Part shown: positions 61,871 to 64,000 of the stretch, one piece after another
Layout: every line of letters begins with the position of its first letter
Position numbering within the stretch: position 1 is the stretch's first letter
The notes under the pieces: model-generated
Databases searched by the model: none
Told to the model about the DNA's origin: nothing
What the model saw: the letters and a program-made list of their open reading frames with translations, nothing else
Position numbers and translations under genes: made by a program
Assembly: GCF_963662255.1 (NCBI RefSeq)
Contig: NC_085048.1
Location: 100,484,229-100,548,228 of the forward strand
Direction of reading: 5' to 3'
DNA length: 64,000 nucleotides
From: Cinclus cinclus
Lineage: Eukaryota > Chordata > Aves > Passeriformes > Cinclidae

Positions 61871-61876
61871 TTTATT
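61871..61876 (-). promoter_or_regulatory. Polyadenylation signal AATAAA (distal), right copy
   Basis: Unit B counterpart of 27121-27126, same hexamer and context. Confidence 0.55.
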
Positions 61877-61967
61877 TGAATTTTAAAAAAAACCGTAAAA
61901 CATATCATCAAAATAAAATACATACAGTTAAAAAAGATCAGAATTGTACAGCTGCAGTGAAAAACAA

Positions 61968-61973
61968 TTTATT
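61968..61973 (-). promoter_or_regulatory. Polyadenylation signal AATAAA (proximal), right copy
   Basis: Unit B counterpart of 27217-27222, same hexamer. Confidence 0.6.
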
Positions 61974-62044
61974 CAAACCTACAGCTAAAGATCAGAACCT
62001 ATCTACATCTGTAACTATAAAGCCTAATGTATGAATGCTATTCT

Positions 62045-62187
62045 TCAAGCACTCTTTGGGCAGGCAGCAGCTTCTTCCTGAGCTTGGAGGAAAGAGCTCT
62101 TCTGGATGGGAGACAGCGACTTTGTGGGTAAGGACAGACAGGCAGTGTCCAGAGAAAATGTCTCAGCAAGACTGTAGCCAGTCAGTT
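62045..62187 (-). pseudogene. Y exon relic with stop, right copy
   Basis: Counterpart of 27294-27436; same acceptor, same frame, same TGA. Confidence 0.45.
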
Positions 62188-62634
62188 CTGCAAAATGGAA
62201 ACACAAGTGTAACAGTGGCAGTGATGCAAACCTGAAGCCTCTAAAGCTCCCTATTCCATGGGACGCATTTCCTGGAGACCTCTAAACAGCTGCACAGGGA
62301 AATATGCTCCCACCAGCAGCCAATTGAGGCAGCCCAGACCCATTTCCACTGAGCCTCCACAGGAACACCCTGCCTTCTGGAATGCACTGGGACAGCAGGG
62401 AGCCCAGAGCCCCGTGCTTTCCAGGAATGGTTCAGCTGCACATGCAGGCTCATGCTCCTCTCCCTGTCCCACAGCTGAGCATCCCTACAGCTCCAAAGGC
62501 GCTGGGAGCAGCACAGCTTATGGCAGGGGGCACCTTCAGGGCAGAATTGTTCCCTGGCAATGTGCTCAAGCTTTCCAGGCTGGCACCAGAGCCTTCCTCC
62601 CAGCAGTGAGTGGCCCACATCCCATCTTACTTAC

Positions 62635-62781
62635 CTCTGTGTGAGGCTGAGCCATGCACGGCCTTCACCTTGTCCTCATTCCGGACTTGCTTCAGGCCCC
62701 CCATGCCGTGACTAGGAAGGGCAGTGGGGAGAGCAGGGCCAGATGTACACCCTTCCTTAGTATTTTGTCTTTTTGGCACAG
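62635..62781 (-). pseudogene. X' exon relic, right copy
   Basis: Counterpart of 27884-28030, identical by eye, with GTAAGT donor and the MGGLKQV frame intact. Confidence 0.4.
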
Positions 62782-62847
62782 CTAAGAAGTCAGATCCAGA
62801 GGTGTCCATCTCAGCACTTGGTCAACTTGCTGGAGAACGTTGGGACT

Positions 62848-63083
62848 TCACCAGCCCAGGATGCTGCAGAGGTTCTTCTGCACATGTGGGGGCTGGCTGG
62901 CAGCACACTTCTTCAGCTTGGTGCCCATCACGTCGTAGAGGGCAGACGCAAGCCTGGCGACCACCGTGCGCACGTTGGCGCTGCGGACAGGCAGCGCCTT
63001 GTTCTCCAGGAAGGACCAGAGCACGGGCAGGGCGTAGCGCTGGACGACTTCAGGGCTGCTGGCATAAACCCCTTCCACAAGCA
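62848..63083 (-). CDS. TOGARAM-like: TOG4 last exon with stop, right copy
   Basis: Counterpart of 28097-28332. The only difference I see inside is a silent T/C change in the Leu codon of NLCSILGW. Confidence 0.93.
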
Positions 63084-64000
63084 CTGCCGAGACAGACACA
63101 TAAGCTTCTGAACCACCAACCTCAATGCAAACAAGGATCTACCTCTAGTTTTGCTTCTTGGAAGCCTCTCTGGCTAAGAGCAGCAAAATGGCACACAGAT
63201 CCAGATCCAGATCCATGATCCAGAAATGGCCAAGGCAGCTGATCCTACCCAAAGCAGAACCACCAGCCTGTCAGGGCTAATTTCTCCAAGCACAACCTTC
63301 TACCTGTGGCAGACTATGTACCTTTACTAAATCATTTCACAATCTGTTTCTGCATCCACTGAAGAAGACTGAAATGTCAAATTGCCTTTTATTTCTATTA
63401 GGAAGTTGTCTAAACCCACACTTAAGATTTGGAAATGCACCATAGAGAGGCAATTGAGAAATTTCCAATAGGAAGGAGGATTCCATCTTTGAGACCTTTG
63501 ATGTCAAGTGTCAAAGTCTAATCTGGCTCTTCCCTTTGCTCAGGAGCACACAGCAAAGGGCAATATTAGACCACACTTCAAAATGCCAGCCCACCAGAGA
63601 TGGGTGCTGCTTGATAATTAGATTAGAAACATCAGTGACTAGCTGGTGTCTTTGGCAGACACTTGTGGCTTCCAAGAAACAACACTTTCAAACCTCGGCA
63701 TGCCTTCCATAATCACCCAGACCCTTTTGCCATGGCATTTGTGCATCTCCATATTTCAATGGTATTTCCCTTCCCAATGTTAATGGCATTTTTCTTACCA
63801 TGTGCACTGAAATAGCAGAATACAGAGAGAAAAAGGATACACAGGGGACTGAAATTTAACCAAAACATGACTGTTTTCTTGCGTTGTCTCTGAAGCCTGC
63901 TCTCTGTTCATTTTCACAACTGAACTGAACTGTATCAAATACAGCCTAAAATTTACTACCAACATGCTCCTTGCATGCTATTCTGTGGTGGAAGAGACTT
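62848..64000 (-). other. TOGARAM-like: TOGARAM-like gene, right copy (last coding exon only)
   Basis: Only the terminal TOG4 coding exon (62848-63083) and part of the preceding intron fall in the window. The rest of this third copy must lie to the right. The intron part (63084-64000) matches 28333-29249 and holds no exon I can support. Confidence 0.8.

Overview
The window is animal nuclear DNA, most likely from a bird. Coding sequence occurs as short exons with GT/AG borders separated by kilobase introns, and the recognisable interspersed repeats are old CR1 LINE fragments of the avian type. There are no operons, Shine-Dalgarno sites, CRISPR arrays or rRNA/tRNA genes. I cannot name the species.

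The dominant structure is a head-to-tail tandem duplication with a period of about 35.1 kb. Unit A (1-35141) is repeated as unit B from 35142 to the window end, nearly identical by eye. The offset is 35139-35144 bp until a 391-bp deletion in unit B near 54134, and 34750-34751 bp after it. Both window ends lie inside the homology, so the array probably extends on at least one side. Inside each unit a ~4-kb segment is duplicated again (10405-14414 and 15940-19943 in A; 45545-49555 and 51082-54693 in B).

The real gene content is on the minus strand: copies of a TOGARAM-family gene (TOG array regulator of axonemal microtubules; TOGARAM2-like by impression, paralogue not certain). I rebuilt the exons by splice borders and reading phase. 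From 42105 down to 28097 twelve exons join without a phase conflict and encode a linker, a TOG domain matching TOGARAM TOG3, and a second TOG domain matching the C-terminal TOG4, ending in a stop at 28097. Because transcription runs right to left, the middle copy starts in unit B and finishes in unit A. The window therefore holds the last coding exon of an upstream copy (62848-63083), one copy with its whole 3' half (about 55 kb down to 28097), and a third copy lacking its TOG4 exons (about 20.2 kb down to 493, running off the left edge). The 3' UTR below 28097 holds two AATAAA signals near 27.1-27.2 kb. The 5' end is not resolved; it should lie between about 20 and 27 kb of the unit.

The most unusual feature is the linker: related exons with an LP-x-K-x-LPPI core repeat along the gene, in a phase-compatible three-exon cassette called Y-W-V here. 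Some copies end in stops or have lost parts, and a relic pair sits in the 3' UTR. A GC-rich stretch (24.4-26.5 kb and its copy) contains nine TTACAG motifs in about 2 kb. CR1 fragments lie in both orientations at identical places in both units, so they predate the duplication. The long plus-strand open frames look like shadows in GC-rich DNA.
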